Source: Ignavibacteria bacterium
GTDB lineage: Bacteria; Bacteroidota; Ignavibacteria; Tepidaquicellales; Tepidaquicellaceae
NCBI GenBank assembly: GCA_018058125.1
Contig: JAGPCH010000144.1
Location: 1-5,209, forward strand
Reading direction: 5' to 3'
DNA length: 5,209 nt
In this document: one piece after another, positions 1 through 5,209 of the stretch
Layout of the letters: each line of letters starts with the position of its first letter
Numbering within the stretch: position 1 is the stretch's first letter
Made by a program: the position numbers and the translations under genes
The notes under the pieces: model-generated
What the model was told of the DNA's origin: nothing
The model's database searches: none
The model's input: only the letters and a program-made list of their open reading frames with translations

Positions 1-667
1 CTGTGATCCTGTCTTCAAAATTAAAAAGTTTCTGTGCGGTCTTAAGATCTGTATAAATTATTATATCATCAAAATCTCTCAGTCCGGTTTCATATATACC
101 GCCGACTATGAACTGTTTGATCTTAGGCTGATTGACAGGTGATGGTATTCCGTTAAGCCCGAATACAATTACTTTATTACCTGTTTCAATATTTAATTTC
201 TTAGCAAGTTTATCTCCGATCAGTATGCGTGAAAAGACACTGTCGGCAGGACTAAGGTCAAAACTTCCCTGTACTACTTTACTCCGCGCAGTTGACAGAT
301 CAGTTTCAGCATCGATACCTTTTAAAATTATTCCTTCCACATTGGATTTAAATCTTATCACCGCTTCTTTCTGAACGATCGGTGATATGCCCGCCACTCC
401 CGGAATACTGTCCTTTATAGTCTGAATAGCATCACGGTAATCACTCAGACCCTCCGACTTAAATGAAGATACCTGTATGTGAGAAACCAAACCTGCGACT
501 TTATCACGTATCTCTTTTTCAAATCCGCCTAAAATAGAAACTGCAATAATAAGTGAAGCTACGCCCAATGCTACTCCAAGTATTGCAATGTAAGTTATGA
601 AGGAAACAAATTTAGAGCTTCCTCCTGAAAATAAAAACCTTCGTGAAATGAAATATTTATTTTTCAA
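1..667 (-). CDS. LolC/LolE-type lipoprotein-releasing ABC transporter permease, N-terminal part (cut by window edge)
   Basis: The 222 codons visible here match the N-terminal half of LolC/LolE-family permeases (FtsX/MacB fold). In proteobacteria these inner-membrane proteins, together with the LolD ATPase, pass outer-membrane lipoproteins to a periplasmic carrier. The short cytoplasmic start (KYFISRRFLFSGG) leads into one hydrophobic segment at about residues 20-46, then a GGFEKEI motif, which is the family's GFE-E signature after the first membrane helix. From about residue 50 to the window edge follows a soluble periplasmic MacB-like domain. The remaining membrane helices lie outside the window; full-length relatives have about 400 residues. 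The start is TTG at 667-665, because an in-frame TAA sits immediately upstream at 670-668 and no ATG follows early. It begins 14 nt after the prfB stop, so the two genes are probably co-transcribed. LolC and LolE cannot be told apart here, and a generic FtsX-like permease is the alternative. I see no frameshift or stop in the visible part. Confidence 0.87.
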   Translation of the reverse strand, partial: MKNKYFISRRFLFSGGSSKFVSFITYIAILGVALGVASLIIAVSILGGFEKEIRDKVAGLVSHIQVSSFKSEGLSDYRDAIQTIKDSIPGVAGISPIVQKEAVIRFKSNVEGIILKGIDAETDLSTARSKVVQGSFDLSPADSVFSRILIGDKLAKKLNIETGNKVIVFGLNGIPSPVNQPKIKQFIVGGIYETGLRDFDDIIIYTDLKTAQKLFNFEDRIT

Positions 668-681
668 TTACTCTACAATTA

Positions 682-1771
682 TTAATCAAGTAAATAAGCT
701 TTTATAAATCCGGAAATTTCACCATCCATTACTCCCTGTGTATCGCTTGTCTCAAAATCCGTTCTGTGATCTTTGACCATATTATAAGGATGAAAGACAT
801 AACTTCGTATCTGCGATCCCCATTCGATCTTTTTCTTTGTGCTTTCGATCGTACTTAACCGCGCAAGTTCCTTTTCTTTTTCGATCATATAAAGCTTGGA
901 CTTAAGCATCTTCATTGCATTTAGCTTGTTCTGATTCTGAGACCTTTCGTTCTGACACTGAACGACTATTCCCGATGGCATGTGCGTTATCCTGATTGCA
1001 GTTTCTACTTTATTCACATTCTGTCCTCCGGCACCCCCTGCTCGAAAGGTATCTACTTTAATATCGGACGGATTTATTTCAATCTCTATATTGTCATCCA
1101 AAACAGGACTTACATATACTGCTGCAAATGATGTGTGACGTTTTTTATTTGAATCAAATGGGGAGATCCTTACGAGCCTGTGAACCCCATTCTCAGCTTT
1201 AAGATATCCGTAAGCATATTCCCCTGTTACCTGAATCGTTGCGCTCTTGATCCCGGCTCCGTCACCGTCTAATCTGTCAGCAAGATCAGCTTTGAATCCG
1301 TTCTTTTCACAATATCGAAGATACATTCTTAAAAGCATTTCTGCCCAGTCCTGAGATTCCGTGCCTCCGGCTCCTGAATTAATGGTAATAATTGCATCTC
1401 TGATATCATCTTCATCTGATAACATATTCTTAAATTCCACATCCTCAAGATGTTTTAAGAATCCGTCAATGTCTCTTTCTATCTCAGTTTCGAGAGATTC
1501 ATCTTTTTCAGATTCTGCTATCTCTATAAGTCCTGTAACATCATTGTAATGATTTTCAATCGAAGTGTATTCGCCTACATGGTTTTTTAAAGAAGAAATA
1601 TCCTGCAGTATCTTTTGAGCGGTCTTATTATCATCCCAGAAATTTTCTTTCTGAGATTCAGTTTCAAGCTCCTTTATTTTCAGATTCTTATTATCGACGT
1701 CAAAGAAACCTCCGTAATGAATCTATTTTTTCTTTCGAATCTTTTAATCTGTATTTTTGCTGTTCAAACAT
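682..1771 (-). CDS. prfB: Peptide chain release factor 2 (RF2), expressed through a programmed +1 frameshift
   Basis: RF2 recognises UGA and UAA stop codons in the ribosomal A site and triggers peptide release. The ATG at 1771-1769 opens 23 codons ([20 protein letters not shown] then RFL) that run into an in-frame TGA at 1702-1700. Skipping one base there continues with GAC at 1701 and gives 339 more codons, for a protein of 362 residues (E. coli RF2 has 365). The stop-codon-recognition tripeptide SPF is at about residues 203-205 (RISPFD). The catalytic GGQ loop is at about 248-250 ([17 protein letters not shown]). Both positions agree closely with E. coli. An in-frame GTG at 1440 could be mistaken for the start, but it would remove the N-terminal helical domain. 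The stretch upstream is open and RF2-like ([15 protein letters not shown]). No Shine-Dalgarno sequence precedes the ATG. The leader is made entirely of heptad repeats. The LolC/E-like permease gene follows after 14 nt. Confidence 0.97.
1699..1714 (-). promoter_or_regulatory. prfB programmed +1 frameshift site with internal Shine-Dalgarno-like stimulator
   Basis: Read on the minus strand the site is CGG AGG TTT CTT TGA C. It has the same layout as the classical prfB recoding site (AGG GGG TAT CTT TGA C in E. coli): a purine-rich anti-16S pairing motif, three bases, the slippery CTT, the TGA stop, and C as the following base. When RF2 is scarce, the ribosome pauses at TGA, slips forward by one on CTT/TTT, and reads GAC, restoring the RF2 frame. 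When RF2 is plentiful, the product ends after 23 residues. This is negative autoregulation of RF2. The sequence match is direct; the mechanism is known for the family. Confidence 0.95.
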
Positions 1772-2113
1772 TTTTTATAATTGATTTTTTATAATTGATA
1801 ATTGATAATTGATAATTGATAATTTATAATTGATAATTGATAATTGATAATTGATAATTGATAATTGATAATTGATAATTGATAATTGATAATTGATAAT
1901 TGATAATTGATAATTGATAATTGATAATTGATAATTGATAATTGATGATTCGAAATTCATAACTCATAACTCGTAATTTGTAATTTGTAATTTGTAATTT
2001 GTAATTTGTAATTTGTAATTCTTAATTCTTAATTTGTAATTCGTAATTTGTAATTTGTAATTTGTAATTTGTAATTTGTAATTCTTAATTCTTAAATCTT
2101 AATTCTTAATTAA
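1771..2113. repeat. Array of 49 heptanucleotide units in unbroken 7-bp register (TAATTGA / TAATTTG / TAATTCT types)
   Basis: Counted in steps of seven from 1771, every unit to 2113 falls in phase with no insertion or deletion. In plus-strand order the units are: TTTTTTA, TAATTGA, TTTTTTA, four TAATTGA, one TAATTTA (1820), seventeen TAATTGA (1827-1945), then TGATTCG, AAATTCA, TAACTCA, TAACTCG. These are followed by six TAATTTG (1974-2015), two TAATTCT, TAATTTG, TAATTCG, five TAATTTG (2044-2078), two TAATTCT, TAAATCT, TAATTCT and TAATTAA. The array fills the whole space between the stop of the AtuA-related gene and the start of prfB, and it overlaps both codons. It contains no gene. The TAATTGA part reads as a stop-free heptapeptide repeat on the minus strand, which is a simple consequence of a 21-nt common period. 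Confidence 0.97.
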
Positions 2114-2117
2114 GAAT
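2102..2117. repeat. 16-bp perfect palindrome across the stop codon of the AtuA-related gene
   Basis: ATTCTTAATTAAGAAT is exactly self-complementary. Its left half is made of the last heptads of the array and its right half is coding sequence for the final residues (IDS) of the AtuA-related protein. It lacks a loop and a T-tract, so I do not call it a terminator. In sequence this AT-rich it may well be chance. Confidence 0.45.
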
Positions 2118-2421
2118 CAATTTCCATCTTAAGCAGCGCCGGCGCGAGCGTTTTGCCCTGTGCATCCAGTTTCAATGAGACAGTTCCGCCTCCGCCAAGT
2201 GTATTATTGAGTATAAAATTAAGCGCATTAATATTCGGGAGTTCATATCTGATAACTTCTCCTTCACAGATACCTTTAAAAAACTCTTTTACTCTCTCTG
2301 CTGTGACCTCTTTTTTTATCAGTTCATAGTCTTCCTTTTTGTAAGCGATAAGACCTATATTTGCAGCATCTCCTTTGTCACCGCTTCTTCCGTGACAGAT
2401 ATCTTTTAATTTGATTTTCAT
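2110..2421 (-). CDS. AtuA-related small protein (stand-alone AtuA C-terminal-like domain)
   Basis: This 103-residue protein resembles the C-terminal ferredoxin-fold-like domain of AtuA, a protein of acyclic terpene utilisation whose main part is the DUF1446 domain. Some bacteria encode this domain as a separate protein of about 100 residues. The diagnostic stretches are HGRSGDKGDAANIGL near residues 10-24 and LPNINALNFILNNTLGGGGT near 61-80. No signal peptide or membrane segment is seen. The start is ATG at 2421-2419, which lies 13 nt after the methyltransferase stop and is preceded only by a weak AAAAGAA. The tight spacing suggests one operon with the methyltransferase and the type III polyketide synthase upstream. 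The biochemical role of this domain is not settled, and the partner DUF1446 gene is not in this window. Its stop codon lies within the heptad array. Confidence 0.82.
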   Translation of the reverse strand: MKIKLKDICHGRSGDKGDAANIGLIAYKKEDYELIKKEVTAERVKEFFKGICEGEVIRYELPNINALNFILNNTLGGGGTVSLKLDAQGKTLAPALLKMEIDS

Positions 2422-2434
2422 AATTCTTTTAAAA

Positions 2435-2938
2435 TTAATTTTCCAATATTTTGTTTTCAGCTTTGATTCTTATAAATAAAATTAAAGCATTCAAAACCGT
2501 AAAAATAACTGCAGTATAATACAGATCAAATATTAAGGGCAGTGTAAATATTTCACAGACTACAACAATATAATTCGGATGTTTAAAATACCTGTACGGT
2601 CCTGACGTAACTAACACCGATCCGGGAATCCTTAAAATTTTCGTGTTCCAGTATTTTCCCAGCGATTTTAAAACCCAGACTCTCATTATTTGCAGCAGTG
2701 CGAAAAATACCAAAAACAAATAATTAATAATATTTAATTCTGAGTATCTTCCGGAAATATTGTATTCTGTTATTAAGGAAATAAAAAACAGTGTATGCAG
2801 TAAAACGATAAACACATAATGCTCTTTACCATACTCAACTGCTCCCTGACTTCTCAGCCAGACCTCGTTTTTCCTTGCAATGATGAGTTCAGATAAGCGC
2901 TGAATTATTACTATTGTAATTACTATATAAAATAACAT
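2435..2938 (-). CDS. Isoprenylcysteine carboxyl methyltransferase-family membrane protein, BpsB/YpbQ-like
   Basis: This 167-residue protein is predicted to be an integral membrane S-adenosylmethionine-dependent methyltransferase of the ICMT family. Hydrophobic segments lie at about residues 2-14, 41-58, 70-90 and 124-156. The SAM-binding signature GPYRYFKHPNY is at 113-123, followed by a Glu near 129, and the family's C-terminal Arg-x-x-x-Glu pattern appears as RIKAENKIL. The N-terminal stretch (QRLSELIIARKNE, then GAVEYGKEHY) resembles YpbQ/BpsB of Bacillus. There the protein sits next to the type III polyketide synthase BpsA and methylates its alkylpyrone products. The same pairing here, downstream of a type III synthase, supports that role. 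I chose ATG at 2938-2936; a TTG lies directly before it at 2941. The preceding AAAGAAA is only a weak ribosome binding site. The substrate is inferred from context; methylation of another lipid is possible. Confidence 0.88.
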   Translation of the reverse strand: MLFYIVITIVIIQRLSELIIARKNEVWLRSQGAVEYGKEHYVFIVLLHTLFFISLITEYNISGRYSELNIINYLFLVFFALLQIMRVWVLKSLGKYWNTKILRIPGSVLVTSGPYRYFKHPNYIVVVCEIFTLPLIFDLYYTAVIFTVLNALILFIRIKAENKILEN

Positions 2939-2985
2939 CAATTATAAATTTCTTTAATCACCTATACTAATTTACATTTCAACAA

Positions 2986-3069
2986 ACCTATTACCTAATA
3001 CCTAATACTTAATACCTAATACCTAATACCTAATACCTAATACCTATTACCTAATACCTATTACCTAAC
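2986..3069. repeat. Array of 12 heptanucleotide units, ACCTAAT type
   Basis: From 2986 to 3069 the plus strand steps in units of seven: ACCTATT, ACCTAAT twice, ACTTAAT, ACCTAAT four times, ACCTATT, ACCTAAT, ACCTATT, ACCTAAC. There is no change of register. The array starts inside the 3' end of the type III polyketide synthase gene: the synthase's last codon (AGG) and stop (TAA) are both repeat sequence. It then occupies most of the gap to the methyltransferase gene. On the gene strand the unit contains TAG/TAA, so any reading frame that enters it stops within three units. The remaining gap, 2942-2985, is AT-rich with no recognisable motif. Confidence 0.95.
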
Positions 3070-4131
3070 ACCATTCTTTACAAGTACAAGCTCACTTGAA
3101 AATCCCGGTCCGAGTGACATTATTAATCCATACCCTTTTTCCATTTTCTCTTCCATGAATTTTTCCAGTACATACAGGACAGTTGCACTGGACATATTTC
3201 CGTAACTTTCCAGTATTTTAAAAGTATTGTTTAGCATTCCGGAATTCAATTTCAATGCTTCTATATATGCATTGATCACTTTTATTCCGCCCGGATGTGT
3301 TATGAAATGCCTGATATCTTTTATATTCAATCCGTGCTTTTTTAAAAAGCTCAGTATGTCTTTCCTTACGCTTTGATTAACTATTGAAGGTATGTCTCTG
3401 GAGAATACAACTTTCAATCCTGCTTTTGTTACGTCCCAGCCCATTACATCCAGCGAGTCATAATAAAGTCTGCTTTGCGAATCAATTATTTTTAACCGGT
3501 TGGTTAATTTATTTTTATTATTGAACTTGTCACCGGTTACCAAAACCGCAGCTATTCCGTCTGAGAATAAACTTGTAGCTATAAAATTACTCTTGGACAG
3601 ATCTTCGTTCAGAAAAGTAAGAGAACACAATTCACAGCAAATCACAACCACTACAGCTTCCGGATTTGCTTTTGCTATGACATTTGCCTTTGCGATCCCT
3701 GCTGCTCCGCCTGCGCAGCCAAGTCCCCAGACAGGCAGTCTGTTTACATTCGGATCAAGCCGCATTTCATTTATTATCAATGCATCTATACCCGGCGTTG
3801 ATATTCCCGTTGATGAAACAAATATAAGATCGGTTATCTGTTCTTTTTTTAAATGAGTTTTTTTAAGAATACTCTTGATCGCTTCTACGGAAAATTTAAG
3901 AGATTCCTTTATGTATATATCATTCTTTTCACTGAATGATTTGTTCAATGAAAAAAACCCGAGCGGTACGCAAAGATTCCGTTCTTTTATCATTGAGTTA
4001 TCAAATGACTCCAGAAGCCTGTCAATGTCTTTGAATTTTTTTGAAAAAATACTCCGGGAAAATTCTTTTAATTTATTCTGACTTACCTTATAAGGAAGAT
4101 CAATTTTAGATACTGATATTATCTGAGACAA
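3061..4131 (-). CDS. Type III polyketide synthase (chalcone/stilbene synthase-like)
   Basis: This 356-residue enzyme belongs to the thiolase-fold type III polyketide synthases, which extend an acyl-CoA starter with malonyl-CoA and cyclise the product to pyrones or resorcinols without an acyl carrier protein. The catalytic triad is visible: Cys139 in WGLGCAGGAAG, His279 in FITHPGG, and Asn312 in SYGNMSSAT. The spacings of 140 and 33 residues fit chalcone synthase (139 and 33). The family's C-terminal GPG loop appears as SLGPGFSSE at about 339-347. Length is normal for bacterial members. The start is TTG at 4131-4129; an in-frame TAA lies at 4143-4141 and the first in-frame ATG is only at residue 47, so TTG is the best choice. 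There is no Shine-Dalgarno sequence. The BpsB-like methyltransferase gene downstream suggests an alkylpyrone or alkylresorcinol product. The starter acyl chain cannot be read from the sequence. Confidence 0.96.
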   Translation of the reverse strand: MSQIISVSKIDLPYKVSQNKLKEFSRSIFSKKFKDIDRLLESFDNSMIKERNLCVPLGFFSLNKSFSEKNDIYIKESLKFSVEAIKSILKKTHLKKEQITDLIFVSSTGISTPGIDALIINEMRLDPNVNRLPVWGLGCAGGAAGIAKANVIAKANPEAVVVVICCELCSLTFLNEDLSKSNFIATSLFSDGIAAVLVTGDKFNNKNKLTNRLKIIDSQSRLYYDSLDVMGWDVTKAGLKVVFSRDIPSIVNQSVRKDILSFLKKHGLNIKDIRHFITHPGGIKVINAYIEALKLNSGMLNNTFKILESYGNMSSATVLYVLEKFMEEKMEKGYGLIMSLGPGFSSELVLVKNGVR

Positions 4132-4162
4132 AAAATTTATTTAAATTAATTTATCTAAGCTA

Positions 4163-4188
4163 ACATTCATTTATGTTAAATTGAATGT
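4163..4188. promoter_or_regulatory. Imperfect inverted repeat upstream of the type III polyketide synthase (possible operator)
   Basis: ACATTCA at 4163-4169 is exactly mirrored by TGAATGT at 4182-4188. Two more pairs (4171/4180 and 4172/4179) match after one mismatch, giving 9 of 10 paired positions per arm. It lies 32 nt before the TTG start and just beyond the terminator of the upstream gene, where the promoter of the polyketide synthase operon would be expected. It could bind a dimeric regulator or be a chance feature of AT-rich DNA. I see no convincing -35/-10 or Bacteroidota-type -33/-7 boxes. Confidence 0.3.
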
Positions 4189-4191
4189 AAT

Positions 4192-4223
4192 AAAAAAAAA
4201 GGCAGGTTTCTTCAACCTGCCTT
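4192..4223 (-). terminator. Intrinsic (Rho-independent) terminator of the T9SS protein gene
   Basis: On the minus strand AAGGCAGGTT pairs perfectly with AACCTGCCTT around a five-base GAAGA loop, giving a 10-bp stem. The 3' arm runs straight into a tract of nine T. It begins about 33 nt after the stop codon of the secreted protein gene. It separates that gene from the type III polyketide synthase, which therefore needs its own promoter. Between the stop and the stem (4231-4254) is a near-perfect 12-bp direct repeat, ATTTTAATATTA then ATTTTAATATGA, of no clear meaning. Confidence 0.92.
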
Positions 4224-4256
4224 GATATAAATTTTAATATTAATTTTAATATGACC

Positions 4257-5209
4257 TTATTTCAGAACTGTCATTTTCATTACTTTACTGAAATCACCTG
4301 ATTCCAGTTTATAGAAATATACACCACTGGATAAGTTGACAGCATCAAAATTAACTGTATGATATCCGGCTGTCCTGAATCCGTTTACGATTTCAGAAAT
4401 TAACTTTCCGCTGTTATCATAAACTGCAAGCTTTACATTGCCTTCTATTGGTAACTGGAAGTCAATCTTAGTTGTCGGATTGAACGGATTCGGATAGTTC
4501 TGTGATAAACTGAACTGATCCGGTATTCCAACTATTATCTCATTACTTAAATTGAAATACTCAAAATTACCGTTGAAGTCAATTTGCTTCAATCTGTAAC
4601 TGTAATTTCCTGAACTTAAATTTCTGTCAGTGAACTGATAGCTCTTTACCTCATTTGTTGTACCATTTCCCTGAACATTTCCAACTTTTGACCATTGACC
4701 TTCAACAGTTGATCTTTCAATATCAAATCCTGAGTTATTCAATTCTGATGCAGTAGACCAGTTTAATGTAACATCCTGATTTGTAACAGTAGATGTAAAT
4801 GAACTCAACTCAACTGGTAAAGGATCATCTGTCCATGTTTTGAATGCTGTATCGGCTGTAAGTGAAGTACCGATAGTACCTATTACAGTATCTCTGCCTA
4901 CTACTGTACCTGTCCAGCAATATTGAATCTGACCGGAACCGTTTGTCACTCCACCGCCTGCAAGAGGACCATTTGCTCCTTTTACGATAAAGTTTACTGT
5001 TTCACCTGATAATGGAGCTCCGTTTTGATCTGTGACAGTTGCTGTTACGCAATGCTGTGTGTTTATAATATTTGTTGCATCAGGAGGAGTTAAAGAAATA
5101 AATTTCTGAGATGCAACTGCAATCTCACCGGCTACAGCAAGACCGAATACTGTTGAACTTGAAGTACCTGTATTAAAAGATGTAACTACTGCGCCTGTAG
5201 AAATATTTA
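4257..5209 (-). CDS. Secreted protein with Ig-like and fibronectin III-like domains and a T9SS C-terminal sorting domain (N-terminus outside window)
   Basis: The 316 visible residues are the C-terminal end of a larger secreted protein. Counting from the first full codon (5207), about 36-127 look like a bacterial Ig-like domain (CVTATVTDQNGAPLSGETV, later GSGQIQYCWTGTVVGRDTV). Two cysteines at 53 and 97 could form a disulfide across its beta-sheets. Residues 129-227 (PLPVELSSFT, LNWSTASELNNSGFDIERS, YRLKQIDFNG) form the fibronectin III-like module common just before T9SS tails. Residues 232-316 are the type IX sorting domain: SLSQNYPNPFNPTTKI, then LAVYDNSGKLI, SSGVYFYKL and the terminal MKMTVLK. 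Such proteins cross the outer membrane by T9SS and are anchored or released. An internal GTG at 4949 can look like a start, but the frame is open to the window edge and the Ig-like domain spans it, so I take the gene as continuing. The specific function, probably encoded upstream, is unknown. Confidence 0.93.
   Translation of the reverse strand, partial: NISTGAVVTSFNTGTSSSTVFGLAVAGEIAVASQKFISLTPPDATNIINTQHCVTATVTDQNGAPLSGETVNFIVKGANGPLAGGGVTNGSGQIQYCWTGTVVGRDTVIGTIGTSLTADTAFKTWTDDPLPVELSSFTSTVTNQDVTLNWSTASELNNSGFDIERSTVEGQWSKVGNVQGNGTTNEVKSYQFTDRNLSSGNYSYRLKQIDFNGNFEYFNLSNEIIVGIPDQFSLSQNYPNPFNPTTKIDFQLPIEGNVKLAVYDNSGKLISEIVNGFRTAGYHTVNFDAVNLSSGVYFYKLESGDFSKVMKMTVLK

Noticed and set aside
132..374. 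Plus-strand ORF of 80 codons
   Set aside because: It lies fully antisense to the LolC/E-like permease, resembles no family I recognise and has no ribosome binding site.
1361..1549. Plus-strand ORF of 62 codons
   Set aside because: It is antisense to the well-supported RF2 gene and is low-complexity, serine-rich sequence.
1440..1771. Truncated or broken prfB caused by the in-frame TGA
   Set aside because: The surroundings of the TGA match the conserved programmed frameshift signal exactly in layout, and the reconstructed length and motif positions agree with functional RF2.
1775..1960. Minus-strand ORF of 61 codons encoding repeats of SIINYQL, ending 3 nt before the prfB start codon
   Set aside because: It is the translation of the TAATTGA heptad array (three units make seven codons) and has no independent coding sign. 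A role as a translated leader of prfB is conceivable but unsupported.
1771..2113. CRISPR array
   Set aside because: Units are 7 bp and directly adjacent, with no 25-40 bp repeats separated by unique spacers and no cas genes.
2102..2117. Terminator at the end of the AtuA-related gene
   Set aside because: The perfect palindrome has no loop, is almost all A/T and is not followed by a T-tract, so it would make a poor terminator.
3500..4081. Two plus-strand ORFs (3500-3856 and 3875-4081)
   Set aside because: Both are antisense to the type III polyketide synthase, whose catalytic motifs are intact across this stretch; no similarity to known families is seen.

Overview
The window is AT-rich DNA from a bacterium, and every gene I can support lies on the minus strand. 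The best guess for the host is the Bacteroidota / Ignavibacteria-Chlorobi group. The evidence is a secreted protein ending in a type IX secretion (T9SS) sorting domain with the typical NYPNPFNPTT start, the near absence of Shine-Dalgarno sequences before the starts, and AT-rich heptanucleotide arrays between genes. This placement is inference from sequence style; there is no rRNA gene to confirm it.

Layout in the direction of transcription (right to left). (1) 5209-4257: the C-terminal part of a secreted, multidomain T9SS cargo protein, followed by a strong intrinsic terminator at 4223-4192. (2) 4191-4132: a short AT-rich gap with an imperfect inverted repeat. (3) 4131-3061: a type III polyketide synthase with an intact Cys-His-Asn triad. 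(4) 3069-2986: twelve heptads of ACCTAAT type. (5) 2938-2435: a membrane methyltransferase of the isoprenylcysteine carboxyl methyltransferase family, resembling Bacillus BpsB/YpbQ. (6) 2421-2110: a stand-alone AtuA-related small protein. (7) 2113-1771: 49 heptads in unbroken 7-bp register, filling the whole gap up to the next start codon. (8) 1771-682: prfB, peptide chain release factor 2, complete only if its programmed +1 frameshift at an in-frame TGA is used. (9) 667-1: the N-terminal part of a LolC/LolE-type ABC transporter permease, cut by the window edge.

The three middle genes look like a small lipid-polyketide cluster. The synthase would make an alkylpyrone or alkylresorcinol-like product and the membrane enzyme would O-methylate it, as in the Bacillus BpsA-BpsB pair. 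The AtuA-related protein is an unexplained third member. prfB and the permease are only 14 nt apart and probably share a transcript. The most unusual structural feature is the set of heptad arrays, which have different unit sequences but a shared TAAT core and which begin at gene stop codons.
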